Below are positions 24,720-32,989 of a DNA stretch of 64,000 bases, one piece after another. Within the stretch, counting starts at the first letter, position 1. The number at the start of each line of letters is the position of its first letter. The position numbers were made by a program, and so were the translations under genes. A model generated the notes under the pieces. It was not told where the DNA came from and ran no database searches. It worked only from the letters and a program-made list of their open reading frames with translations. The stretch is from JAJAZB01 sp965249815 (lineage in GTDB: Bacteria; Bacteroidota; Bacteroidia; Cytophagales; Spirosomataceae): contig CBDFMV010000002.1 of NCBI GenBank assembly GCA_965249815.1, positions 248,001 through 312,000 on the forward strand, in the 5' to 3' direction.

Positions 24720-25519
24720 GCCTCACCCAAGACTACCTGACCAGGTGCCGACAGATTTTAGAAGTTGTTGAAAAACAGGAAAACCGCATTCAAACCGCCG
24801 CCCGCTGGTTCGCCGACAGCATTCTGGCGGGCCGGATGGTTCACGTCTTCGGCAGCGGACATAGCCGGATTATGGTCGAGGAAATGTGGCCGCGCTACGG
24901 CTCGTTTCCCGGCTTCAACCCCATCGTCGAACTGTCGCTGACCTTCCACAACCTCGTCGTGGGGGCCAACGGGCAGCGGCAGGCTATGTTTCTGGAAAAC
25001 GTGCCCGGCCTCGCCGACCGGATTCTGCGGAATTTCGACCTGGCGGAAACCGATTCGGCCCTGGTGATTTCCTCGTCGGGCTGCAACGTGGTGCCGATTG
25101 AAATGGCGGAGATTTTTCAGAAAAACGGGATTAAAACCGTCGCGCTCGTCACCCAACAGCACCTCGACGGCTCGACCAGCAAACGCGCCGACGGCAAAAA
25201 ACTCACCGACTTCGCCGACCTCACGCTCGACACCGGCGCGCCCCTCGGCGACGCGATGGTCACCGTGCCCGGCCTCGACACGCCCGTGGCTCCCGGCAGC
25301 ACCGTGGGCGGGGCGATGCTGGTGAATTGCCTGAAGGCCGAAACCGCCCGGTTGCTCACCGAGGCCGGTCGCCCGCCGAAAGTCCTCAGCGCCGGGGCCG
25401 TGGTGGGCGCGACGCGGGCCGTCGAACTCTTCGAGGCCGCCTACGACGAACACGCCCACCGGTTGGCAAAATTGTACGCACGGGTGGGAGCGGGCTCTTA
25501 CGTTTCGGAGGGCACGTAG
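24716..25519 (+). CDS. SIS-domain sugar-phosphate-binding protein (UPF0309-like)
   Basis: About 267 residues. SIS domain with VHVFGSGHSRIMVEEMWPRYG at about 41-61 and a second phosphate-binding region ALVISSSGCNVVPIEMA, then TVALVTQQHLDGSTSKR. Such proteins isomerise or bind phosphosugars. The coupled ROK kinase upstream suggests the pair phosphorylates and then converts an aminosugar or similar compound. I start at the ATG at 24716, overlapping the kinase stop codon; the longer upstream frame is antisense-like shadow inside the kinase. Similar in outline to bacterial UPF0309 proteins. Confidence 0.88.
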   Translation: MSLTQDYLTRCRQILEVVEKQENRIQTAARWFADSILAGRMVHVFGSGHSRIMVEEMWPRYGSFPGFNPIVELSLTFHNLVVGANGQRQAMFLENVPGLADRILRNFDLAETDSALVISSSGCNVVPIEMAEIFQKNGIKTVALVTQQHLDGSTSKRADGKKLTDFADLTLDTGAPLGDAMVTVPGLDTPVAPGSTVGGAMLVNCLKAETARLLTEAGRPPKVLSAGAVVGATRAVELFEAAYDEHAHRLAKLYARVGAGSYVSEGT

Positions 25520-25616
25520 CTGATTTCAGCGTTGAATCGCCTTAATCGGCGGTTTTTGGAAAAAATAGTGGATGAAGTCGTCCAAAGCGGTCAACTTTTC
25601 ACCGGAAAAACGGGGG

Positions 25617-25624
25617 TAGCTTTG
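25617..25624 (+). promoter_or_regulatory. -7 element for the DUF4038 gene
   Basis: TAGCTTTG matches TAnnTTTG, 30 bases before the ATG at 25655. Confidence 0.55.
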
Positions 25625-25654
25625 CGAAACCTCCTCCTCTAACCTGTTCAACCC

Positions 25655-26992
25655 ATGCTTCGGTTCACGTTCGTGTTGCTGGCCTTCGCGGGCCTGTCGC
25701 CGATGGCGTTCTGCCAGTCCACCAAACCCGTTTTCCCGCTAAAAATCAGCGAAAACCGCCGCTACTTTACCGACCAAACCGGCAAGCCGTTTTTCTACCA
25801 CGCCGACACGGGCTGGCAGATTTTCCAGCGCCTGACCACCGAAGAAGCCCGCGAGTACCTCGTTTTCCGAAAAAACCAGGGCTTCACCACCATCCAGACG
25901 CAGGTCATCATGAACCCGGAGGGCGTGAATCCCGACGGCCACCGGGCTTTTCTGAACGACAACGATTTCTCGAAACCCGACGAAGCCTACCATGACCAGG
26001 TGGCCCACATCCTGACCCTCGCCGATTCGCTGGGGCTGCTGGTAGTCATGTCCCAGCCCTGGGCGGGCTGCTGCCGCGAGGCCTTCGGCGGCGGGCCGGA
26101 CAAGCCGATTCTGAAAAACGGACCCGCCAAAAACCGCCAGTACGGGCAGTATTTGGGCAAAAAATTCGCCCGCTTCAAAAACCTCTACTGGATTATGGGC
26201 GGCGACAACGACCCCAGGGGCGAGCGGGCCGAACTCGTGGCGATGGCCGAGGGCCTGCGCGAAACCGCCCCGGCCCACCAACTGCTCACTTACCACGGCA
26301 CGCCGCCGCATTCGAGCACCGACCTGTTTCAGTACGCGCCCTGGCTGGGGTTTTCGATGATTTACACGTACTGGCGCGAGAAACCCAACGAGTGGAGCAG
26401 CGGCGATACCATGCCCCACGTGTACGAAGCCGCCATCCGCGAGTACACCAAATCGGATGTGATGCCCTTCGTGCTCGGCGAATCGCAGTACGAAGGCAGC
26501 ACCGGCAACGACATTGGCCTGCCCATCCACGTCCGGCGGCAGGCGTACTGGACGATGCTCTGCGGGGGCGCGGGCCACGCCTACGGCTCCGAAATCTGGG
26601 GTTTCCCAAAGAACTGGCGCGAAATCATGCGCAACCCCGGCGCGGCCCAGATGCAGCACGTCGCCACGCTGTTCAACGCCCTGCCGTGGCACACGCTCCG
26701 CCCCGACCTCCGCCACCAGGCTCTCGTGGCGGGCTACGGCGACTGGGCCAAGCCCAACTTCGCCACCACCGCCGTGAGCGAGGATAAGCGCCTGCTGGTG
26801 AGCTACCTGCCCGACATCCGCCCCGTGACGGTGGATTTTGGCTATCTTGCGGGCAACGCCTTCAGCGTCCGCTGGTTCGACCCGCGTCTGGGCGCTTGGT
26901 CGCTGGAGACGAAGGTGGACAAAAAAGAACTCCAGCGCCTGCAATGCCCGCCCAACGGCGACGATTGGGTGCTGGTGGTGAAAAGTTTGTAA
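25655..26992 (+). CDS. Secreted DUF4038/apiosidase-like glycoside hydrolase
   Basis: About 445 residues with a signal peptide (to about 20, MAFCQ). TIM-barrel family: PFFYHADTGWQIFQRLTTEE, YLVFRKNQGFTTIQTQV, YWIMGGDNDPRG and FVLGESQYEG, the last two holding candidate acid/base glutamate or aspartate residues, and a C-terminal beta domain ending DDWVLVVKSL. Related proteins remove apiose or other side chains from pectic polysaccharides such as rhamnogalacturonan II. With GH28 and DUF6807 genes nearby this points to plant cell-wall sugar use, though they are not in one operon. Exact linkage unknown. Confidence 0.85.
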   Translation: MLRFTFVLLAFAGLSPMAFCQSTKPVFPLKISENRRYFTDQTGKPFFYHADTGWQIFQRLTTEEAREYLVFRKNQGFTTIQTQVIMNPEGVNPDGHRAFLNDNDFSKPDEAYHDQVAHILTLADSLGLLVVMSQPWAGCCREAFGGGPDKPILKNGPAKNRQYGQYLGKKFARFKNLYWIMGGDNDPRGERAELVAMAEGLRETAPAHQLLTYHGTPPHSSTDLFQYAPWLGFSMIYTYWREKPNEWSSGDTMPHVYEAAIREYTKSDVMPFVLGESQYEGSTGNDIGLPIHVRRQAYWTMLCGGAGHAYGSEIWGFPKNWREIMRNPGAAQMQHVATLFNALPWHTLRPDLRHQALVAGYGDWAKPNFATTAVSEDKRLLVSYLPDIRPVTVDFGYLAGNAFSVRWFDPRLGAWSLETKVDKKELQRLQCPPNGDDWVLVVKSL

Positions 26993-27002
26993 GTTGCGGC
27001 CA

Positions 27003-27464
27003 ATGGATTTCGACGCCCTCGGCCACCTGACGCCCTACGCCGTGCTGGAAACGAGCCTCGCCGACTTCGAGGCCGTTTTCGTGACGAATTTTCCCGAATC
27101 GCTCACGCGGCGGCGCATCTTTGGGCGGCACGTGGCATACGTGGAGGCATTGCAGCGCATCGTCGGCTCGGGGTTTTACCAGTGGATTGGCGGAAGTTTC
27201 GTGACGCGAAAGAAAAATCCACGGGACATTGATTTCGTCACGTTTCTGAACGCCGACGTTTTCAAAAGCCACGAGCAGCGAATTGAGGAATTACGCCAAA
27301 GGCGATATTTGCCAAATACCCTGACGGATGGCTATTTTGTGAACGTTTACCCCGAAGGACACCGGCGAAGAAGCTGGTATGAATCGGACCGGCTGCGTTG
27401 GCAGCACGATTTCGGCACCAGTTTGGCGAAACAACCCAAAGGCATTGTCCAATTGAATTTCTAA
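27003..27464 (+). CDS. Nucleotidyltransferase-like protein (DUF6932-type)
   Basis: About 153 residues. The centre IGGSFVTRKKNPRDIDFVTF fits the nucleotidyltransferase pattern (GS followed by DxD, here DID). The rest is helical. It precedes, by only 4 bp, a small coiled-coil protein gene, so the two look like a fixed pair. That layout recalls nucleotidyltransferase-based toxin-antitoxin or defence pairs, but no activity is known to me. I start at the ATG at 27003; 10 bp after the previous gene's stop. Base composition is lower in GC than the preceding gene, which fits an accessory origin. Confidence 0.7.
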   Translation: MDFDALGHLTPYAVLETSLADFEAVFVTNFPESLTRRRIFGRHVAYVEALQRIVGSGFYQWIGGSFVTRKKNPRDIDFVTFLNADVFKSHEQRIEELRQRRYLPNTLTDGYFVNVYPEGHRRRSWYESDRLRWQHDFGTSLAKQPKGIVQLNF

Positions 27465-27468
27465 AACG

Positions 27469-27711
27469 ATGGAAGAACTTCAGGACATCATCCGCGACAC
27501 CGACGAACGTGGCGCTGCTATCGCCCGACTGTTGAAGCTGATCGAGATGGACAGCGAAATCATCCAGCGCCACCGGCAAGCGGGCGAAACCGGTTCGTAC
27601 GTGCGGCAATACGAAGAACTGCGGGCGCGAAACCTGGAAACCCTGTCGAAGTTGATTCGGGAAAGCGGGTACGTGGACGGGGAATTACATTTTGTCGAAA
27701 AAGTTGCCTGA
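27469..27711 (+). CDS. Small coiled-coil partner protein
   Basis: About 80 residues, predicted largely helical and charged: QDIIRDTDERGAAIARLLK, EMDSEIIQRHRQAGETGSY, EELRARNLETLSKLIRESG. No membrane or signal sequence. It starts 4 bp after the nucleotidyltransferase-like gene. I see no homology I can name. Plausible role: binding partner or regulator of the upstream protein. Confidence 0.65.
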   Translation: MEELQDIIRDTDERGAAIARLLKLIEMDSEIIQRHRQAGETGSYVRQYEELRARNLETLSKLIRESGYVDGELHFVEKVA

Positions 27712-27733
27712 GCCATTTCCTGCGCCACATTGT

Positions 27734-27754
27734 CATTCCGAGGTACGAGGAATC
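27734..27754. repeat. Short palindrome, ATTCCGAGG...GAGGAAT
   Basis: ATTCC and GGAAT flank CGAGGTACGA. It resembles, from memory, a dispersed TCATTCCGAGG element found between genes in this phylum. Confidence 0.5.
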
Positions 27755-27819
27755 TGGTTGGGATTGAGAATGATTTGCGATGTGTTGTTTCGAATTTTTT
27801 TAAACCAAAATAAATCTAT

Positions 27820-28407
27820 ATGCGACAAGAGAAGCAAACCCAATCCAAATTTTTCACTTTTTTTAATTCAAATCTTGGTGTTTTTCTTCTTGGTCTTGGA
27901 GTGACATTGACCGTATGGGTTAGCTCTTTGATTTTAGATTACAATAAATTAAGAAGTGAAAGGTTACAACGAATAGACAGTTTGAAAACTGAAATTTCCA
28001 TCAGAGTAAAGTATTTGACTAAAATAGATAAAGAACATTTTCAAGATGAGCATGAATTGATGGATAGTGTATTCTACGGAATTGATAAGACGGGGTATCT
28101 TGCAAAGATATTTTCTGTTTATCCGGAAAAATATGCTAAGCGTTCATTGCTTTCGCTTTCGGGTGAGCTGGCTTCTCTATCGGAAAAAGATATCGACAAG
28201 GGTTTAAAAGATGCTCTCACTGAGATGCCGAAAGCATTAAGAGGCGAAATTTTCTCATACAATAGAAATAGTACTATAATTATTTCTTCGTCTGGAGGAA
28301 GAATTTTGTACAACAATCAACCTTCCTCAAAAGAAAATGCATTTGTCTTAAAAAGCAGAATTGTTGCACCCATTGAAAACTGGCTTGTGGAGTATAACAG
28401 AAAATAA
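27820..28407 (+). CDS. Low-GC membrane-anchored hypothetical protein
   Basis: About 195 residues with one N-terminal transmembrane helix (LGVFLLGLGVTLTVWVSSLIL at about 19-39) and a soluble, lysine-rich remainder. GC content is clearly below its neighbours (about one third by eye), and codons are AT-ending, which suggests recent transfer. It lies between a short palindrome on the left and a double palindrome on the right. No conserved motif recognised. Function unknown. Confidence 0.65.
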   Translation: MRQEKQTQSKFFTFFNSNLGVFLLGLGVTLTVWVSSLILDYNKLRSERLQRIDSLKTEISIRVKYLTKIDKEHFQDEHELMDSVFYGIDKTGYLAKIFSVYPEKYAKRSLLSLSGELASLSEKDIDKGLKDALTEMPKALRGEIFSYNRNSTIIISSSGGRILYNNQPSSKENAFVLKSRIVAPIENWLVEYNRK

Positions 28408-28417
28408 TTTTTCATCA

Positions 28418-28489
28418 CCGTGGTCTGTGGCACACAGACCACCTCGACTAACCCGATTCCTTTTCGGTCTGTGTGCCACAGACCGAGGT
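28418..28489. repeat. Double inverted palindrome (GGTCTGTG unit)
   Basis: Two copies of a hairpin GGTCTGTGGCACACAGACC (28422-28440) and its inverse (28466-28484) face each other across 25 bases, each also an internal palindrome. Confidence 0.85.
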
Positions 28490-28505
28490 AACCCAAAGTA
28501 CCCCC

Positions 28506-29534
28506 TTGCAACCCCTCCCCATCAAAACCACCGTCGTCGGCTCGATGCCGTTTCCGGGCTGGCTTGAATTCGCCAGCCAGCACCTCGACCAGTTCGGCCC
28601 CGCCGACATTCAGGAGATGATTGACGACGCCACCGTCGCGGCCATCCACGACCAGGTCGCCGCGGGCCTCGACGTCATCAGCGACGGCGAACAAACCCGC
28701 TTCGATTTCAACCTCTCGTTTTACGGCTACATCGAGGGCATCCGCAACGACGGCTCCGAAACCCGGCGCTTCGGTCCGCCCGCCCACGACCAGCGGGGCA
28801 AAAACTCCATCGTCGCGCCCCTTGCCGCGCCCCGAGGACTCGGGGTGGTCGAGGAATTCCAGCGCCTGAAGCGCCTCGCGCCCGCCGGGCAGGGACTGAA
28901 AGTGAGCATCCCCGGCCCGTACACGCTGGCCGGGCGGCTGGCTCCGGGCAGTCTGTACAAGGACCGCTGGGAAGTGACTGAGGCGATTTTGCCCCTCGTG
29001 CGGGCCGAAATCGAAAAGCTCGTGGCCCTCGGCGTACCCGAAATCTGCGTGGACGAGCCGTCGATGAGTTGCTACGCCTACCGCGAGGATACCCGGCGCT
29101 TCGTGGACATTTTCAATCGCACCGTCGCGCCGGGCGTGGGCAAAACCCGCCTGTCGATGCACCTCTGCTTCGGCAACTACAAGGGCCGCTCGGTGGGCAA
29201 GAAAACCATCGCCCCCATGCTGCCCGACTTCCTCGACATGACGGTGGACGAACTCCACACCGAAATGACCGTCCTCAACTTCGCCGAAGTGAATTTGCTG
29301 GCGCGTTTCGCCGAACGCTTCGACGTGGCCGTGGGCGTCATCGACGTGAAAAGCTACTACATCGAAACCCCCGACGACGTGGCCGAGCGCATTCGCAAGT
29401 GCCTGCCCTTCGTGCCCGCCGAAAAGCTGGCCGTCGCCCCCGACTGCGGCATGAGCCAGACCGCCCGCTGGGCCACGAAGCAAAAGCTCGCCAACCTGGT
29501 GAAAGGCGCGAAGCTGGTGCGGGAGGGTTTGTAG
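28506..29534 (+). CDS. Core cobalamin-independent methionine synthase (short MetE-like)
   Basis: About 342 residues, equal to the C-terminal catalytic half of MetE without the N-terminal half. Zinc and methyl-transfer residues are present: MHLCFGNY (His-x-Cys), DELHTEM (Glu), and APDCGMSQ (second Cys). N-terminal KTTVVGSMPFP and ISDGEQTRFDF are typical of UROD/MetE-fold proteins. Core MetE enzymes make methionine from homocysteine with a methyl donor other than triglutamyl folate. The start is uncertain: I chose the TTG at 28506; an in-frame GTG at 28473 lies inside the repeat upstream. Confidence 0.8.
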   Translation: MQPLPIKTTVVGSMPFPGWLEFASQHLDQFGPADIQEMIDDATVAAIHDQVAAGLDVISDGEQTRFDFNLSFYGYIEGIRNDGSETRRFGPPAHDQRGKNSIVAPLAAPRGLGVVEEFQRLKRLAPAGQGLKVSIPGPYTLAGRLAPGSLYKDRWEVTEAILPLVRAEIEKLVALGVPEICVDEPSMSCYAYREDTRRFVDIFNRTVAPGVGKTRLSMHLCFGNYKGRSVGKKTIAPMLPDFLDMTVDELHTEMTVLNFAEVNLLARFAERFDVAVGVIDVKSYYIETPDDVAERIRKCLPFVPAEKLAVAPDCGMSQTARWATKQKLANLVKGAKLVREGL

Positions 29535-29554
29535 AAAATTTTTAATGCCACTCT

Positions 29555-29664
29555 CCCGTCATTGCGAGCGAAGCGAAGCAAGCTGTTTCCACAAGGCTAA
29601 CCCAGGCTTGTGAAAAGTTTAGCAGGATAGAAACGGATTGCTTCGCTTCGCTCGCAATGACGGG
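29555..29664. repeat. Inverted-repeat element, CATTGCGAGCG family
   Basis: Perfect 27-bp arms 29555-29581 and 29638-29664 (outer CCGTCATTGCGAGCG) around a 56-bp core that itself contains a small stem. It lies between the core MetE gene and GH28. Same ends as the element at 36113-36325. Confidence 0.92.
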
Positions 29665-29691
29665 AATGGAGAGGCTTTTTTAGCAAGATTT

Positions 29692-31236
29692 ATGTTTGCT
29701 ACCGTGAAAACCATCGTTCTCCTCGTTCTCGTCGCGGTTCAGGCTTTCGCCCAATCCCGCTCCTTCGACATCAGCCAGTTCGGTGCCAAACCCGACGGGC
29801 AGACCGTCAACACCCAGGCCATCAACGACGCGGTGAAGGCGTGCAGCGCGGCGGGCGGCGGCACGGTGCTTATTCCGCCGGGCACGTTCGTGAGCGGCAC
29901 CGTCCGGCTATTGAGCAACGTCAACCTGCACCTTGATGCGAGCGCGACGCTCAAAGGCAGCCCCAACCTCCCCGATTACGACCTCGACGGCGCACGGCAC
30001 GGCCTGATCTTCGCCTTCGAGGCCCGCAACGTGAGCATCACCGGAGCGGGCACGGTGGACGGCAATTCAGCCCAATTTTTCAACCCGAAGGTGTCGCATT
30101 ACGGCAAAATGGGCCTCGGTTTCGAGCGCAAATACACCCGCCAGGGCGAAACGTATCTGCCGCCCAACCAGGTTTTCGCCGACGGCCCCATCACCTACGA
30201 CCAGCGCCCCGGCATGATGGTCGTGCTGTTGCGCTGCGAACGGGTCCAGATTCAGAACGTCGCGTTTATCAACTCGCCCGAATGGACCTTCCGCCTCGGC
30301 GACTGCGACGACGTGCGCGTCAGCGGCATCACCATCGCCACCGATCCGCTCGTGCCCAACTCCGACGGCATTCACTGCACCACCTCGCGCAACGTGCGCA
30401 TTTCCGACTGCCACATCCGCTGTGGCGACGACGCCATCGCCATCACCGGCTTCGGCGACGAAACCGGCGTGGGCGGGCGGATGGACGACCGCCAACCCGA
30501 CTATACCAAACGCACCGTGGGCAACCGCGTGGGGGCCTGCGAGCACATCGTCGTCACCAACTGCGTGCTGCAAAGTCGCTCGGCGGGCATCCGCATCGGC
30601 TACGGCGACAACCCGATTCGCGACTGCTTGTTTCAAAACATCATCATCCACGACTCGCACCGGGGTATCGGCGTTTTCAACCGCGACCGGGCCGACATCA
30701 CCGACATCCGCTTTGACCACATCAGCATCCAGACCCGTCTCCACAGCGGCCACTGGTGGGGCAAGGGCGAACCGATTCACGTGTCGAGCATCCGGCAAAA
30801 GGCCGACGTGCCCGTGGGCCGGGTGCGCAAGGTGCAGTTTACCAACATCGTGGCCGAAAGCGAAAGCGGCGTGGTGCTCTGGGGCACGCCCGAAAGCCGA
30901 TTGCAGGATGTGCGTTTCAACAACGTCAGTCTGACGCTGAAAAGCGGCCCGCTCAGCCGCGACTGGGGCGGCAACTTCGACCTGCGCCCCGCCTGGCCCG
31001 CCGACCAGCAACTTTTCAAACACGACATCCCCGCCATTTTCGCCCAAAACATCGACGGCCTCGCCCTCCGCGACGTGACCGTGCGCTGGGGCGGGGCGCT
31101 GCCCGACTACTTCACCCACGCACTGGAAGTGCAGAATTCAGCGGGCGTGCGGATTGAAAATTTCGACGGGCAGGCAGCGAAGCCCACGTTGCAGGCGGTG
31201 AAGCTGGTGGGAGTGGCGAAGCCGGTGGTGCGGTAA
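29692..31236 (+). CDS. Secreted glycoside hydrolase family 28 (polygalacturonase-like)
   Basis: About 514 residues with a signal peptide ending ...VQAFAQ. GH28 right-handed beta helix: FDISQFGAKPDGQTVNTQAI, GAGTVDGN, NSDGIHCTTS (catalytic Asp), CHIRCGDDAIAI (catalytic Asp pair), SHRGIGVFNRD near the usual GHG site, and RIGYGDNP near the substrate-binding arginine. Cuts galacturonan or related pectins outside the cell. The ATG at 29692 overlaps a TATGTTTG promoter-like motif; if that is the -7 element, the true start is the GTG at 29707, just before KTIVLLVLV. Confidence 0.88.
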   Translation: MFATVKTIVLLVLVAVQAFAQSRSFDISQFGAKPDGQTVNTQAINDAVKACSAAGGGTVLIPPGTFVSGTVRLLSNVNLHLDASATLKGSPNLPDYDLDGARHGLIFAFEARNVSITGAGTVDGNSAQFFNPKVSHYGKMGLGFERKYTRQGETYLPPNQVFADGPITYDQRPGMMVVLLRCERVQIQNVAFINSPEWTFRLGDCDDVRVSGITIATDPLVPNSDGIHCTTSRNVRISDCHIRCGDDAIAITGFGDETGVGGRMDDRQPDYTKRTVGNRVGACEHIVVTNCVLQSRSAGIRIGYGDNPIRDCLFQNIIIHDSHRGIGVFNRDRADITDIRFDHISIQTRLHSGHWWGKGEPIHVSSIRQKADVPVGRVRKVQFTNIVAESESGVVLWGTPESRLQDVRFNNVSLTLKSGPLSRDWGGNFDLRPAWPADQQLFKHDIPAIFAQNIDGLALRDVTVRWGGALPDYFTHALEVQNSAGVRIENFDGQAAKPTLQAVKLVGVAKPVVR

Positions 31237-31315
31237 GCGCCCTTCGTCACGTAGATCCTGACAACGGCAGGAAAGCAGAGACAAATCCGGGTTGACCATC
31301 GCTTTTCCGAACCGG

Positions 31316-31546
31316 CAGTCACCTGTTTTGTACTGGCAGTCGACTATTCTGAAGAAGCAGTAACAAATTCCGAACAAGTAGTCGCTCATTTTGAAGTCGC
31401 AGTAAGAAATTTCAAACGGACAGTCAAAAATTTCATACTGGCAGTTGCAGAATCTGAACTGGCAGTAGCGAATTCCGAAGTGGCAGTCGCCTATTATGAA
31501 CGGGTAGCTCCTTTTTTCAACAGGGCAGTCGCTTTTTCGGGAAGGT
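31316..31546. repeat. 21-bp tandem array, eleven units
   Basis: Within the 456-bp gene-free stretch 31237-31692, CAGT (twice TAGT or TAGC) recurs every 21 bp exactly, at 31316, 31337, 31358, 31379, 31400, 31421, 31442, 31463, 31484, 31505 and 31526. Units are degenerate. The + strand frame of GCAGTn reads without stops from 31255 to 31611 with pattern A-V-x-x-F/S-E-x, but has no ATG, GTG or TTG start. Nothing is seen in 31547-31692. Confidence 0.9.
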
Positions 31547-31692
31547 CGGCGCAGGAAAGCAGGGGGGCCAAACCCATCCTGGCAGTAGACAAGCGACCGG
31601 TGCCGGTTGTTTAGCTTGTTACCACGGATTCAAGCACCAACGGAACCGTTCAAAACAGGGTGGCGAAGTGAATCCCGGTTGGGGGAAAGAAG

Positions 31693-32163
31693 CTAATTCT
31701 TCACCCGGACGTACTTTTCAATGTTGATTCGATGGACACCCGCCTGCTCCACGTTTTCAACGCCGCGCTGAATCAACGTATCGTTTTGAATGGTAATCGT
31801 AAAGTGGAAATCCGTGCCTTCCCAGGCCCGGTCGCTGCAATACTGCAACCGCTCCGTGTACGAACTATCCACCAGCGAATACCGCCCGCCACCGGAAGAA
31901 AATACTGAATCCGCTCCCTTGCCTTTGCTCAAATCGTGCAGCAAAAAGGCAAAATGGGTCGCGTTGATGAGCTTGATGAACGACTTATTTTTGCTGTACT
32001 CCGTCACCACCGTATCGCCTTTTTCGATGGTCGTGCCGGTGAGCAATTGCCAGGTACCGGCGAGGGGAAGAGACTTTTCCTGGTTGTTTTCAACCGATTC
32101 TTTCGCGGTGCAGGAGTAAAAAATAAAGATGATTGAAAAACAGTAGAGGATGGCTTTCATCAT
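31693..32163 (-). CDS. Small lipocalin-like lipoprotein
   Basis: About 156 residues. The lipobox is FYSC at residues 15-18, so the mature protein is lipidated. The mature part opens with SLPLAGTWQLLTGTTIEKGD, the pattern of small Bacteroidota lipocalin-like (DUF4488-type) domains, followed by alternating strands ending in a basic tail. Function unknown; such proteins usually sit at the outer or inner membrane and may bind small hydrophobic ligands. Two consecutive Met codons at the start make 32163 or 32160 equally possible. Confidence 0.75.
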   Translation of the reverse strand: MMKAILYCFSIIFIFYSCTAKESVENNQEKSLPLAGTWQLLTGTTIEKGDTVVTEYSKNKSFIKLINATHFAFLLHDLSKGKGADSVFSSGGGRYSLVDSSYTERLQYCSDRAWEGTDFHFTITIQNDTLIQRGVENVEQAGVHRINIEKYVRVKN

Positions 32164-32227
32164 GGGTGCTTTGACGGATTTATATCGACGACGAACGTTT
32201 TTGGGCTTGCCGAAGTTGGGGTTTAGA

Positions 32228-32300
32228 AGTACAAATGTTCATTTTAGTACAAATGCTCAATAGTATTCCAATGCTCAATTTAAGTACAAATGCCCCAATT
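32228..32300. repeat. AT-rich tandem repeat (AGTACAAATG unit, about 18 bp)
   Basis: AGTACAAATG at 32228, 32246 and 32283 and a diverged copy near 32262, each followed by T/C-TCAAT. Lies between the lipoprotein gene (its upstream side) and a low-GC gene. Confidence 0.75.
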
Positions 32301-32344
32301 TTGGCAAACCCATGTTAGCGGTTCGGGCTTTCTTCAAGCTTATG

Positions 32345-32989
32345 TCAGTATCGGTCTTCAAGTTTATAGTTTGTTATAAATTTTTCTAATTGGTCAGGAT
32401 TTGACTGAAACTCTTTCGCAATAAATTCTTTCAAGTCCGTATAGCCATTATCACTAACTGAAAATGTTTGTCTAAATTCTGCGGAAAGTTGTCTCTCGCA
32501 ACCAATAATATTTATCGTTGGGAATTCAGCAATGTAAATTCCCCAATTCTTATTTTGTCCATAAACGAAAAAGTGATTTATAGACCAACCAAAAGGTGCT
32601 TCAAATGCTCTCACTTTATCTTGAAATTCTTTGTAATCGGCAGTTAGGTTTATAGTTATCTTAAATGGCTCGTTTCTATCAGTAATTGTTGCTCCCAAGT
32701 TTTCTTGGATATAAAATTCTGTCTCACCAATATTTTTTAGGGTTGTCCTTAACCCGTTGTATTCGTCTTCGTTATCAATCAAGTCGCCCCCAATAGTCAA
32801 TAGATAGTCATAGTCTGGTCTGACAAAGACTTGTTCTGGTGGACAAATTACTTTTTGTTTGTCTGTCGTTACGTTGAATACTTTATTTATATCCAAGTTG
32901 TTCAAAATTGTCTGTTTGTCTTTTAGCCTGACCGCTAACAAGTCGGTTGCCGCTATCCCGTCCCCCTTCAAGTAGCGCCAACCGGTCAT
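32345..32989 (-). CDS. Low-GC hypothetical protein; N-terminus inside repeats
   Basis: About 214 residues from the ATG at 32989; a TTG at 33013 would add eight. GC is well below the neighbours, suggesting foreign origin. No motif recognised; the middle (TIGGDLIDNEDEYNGLRTT, FFVYGQNKNWGIYIAEFPT) looks like a soluble alpha/beta protein. The first 24 codons are made of GTAGCG-type repeat DNA (MTGWRYLKGDGIAATDLLAV), so the original N-terminus may have been lost or replaced; the native sequence seems to begin near RLKDKQTILNNLD. It may be a 5' truncated remnant. Confidence 0.55.
   Translation of the reverse strand: MTGWRYLKGDGIAATDLLAVRLKDKQTILNNLDINKVFNVTTDKQKVICPPEQVFVRPDYDYLLTIGGDLIDNEDEYNGLRTTLKNIGETEFYIQENLGATITDRNEPFKITINLTADYKEFQDKVRAFEAPFGWSINHFFVYGQNKNWGIYIAEFPTINIIGCERQLSAEFRQTFSVSDNGYTDLKEFIAKEFQSNPDQLEKFITNYKLEDRY

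Noticed and set aside
31316..31546. The 21-bp array as a CRISPR array
   Set aside because: There are no spacers; units abut directly at 21 bp and are degenerate. No cas gene is present.
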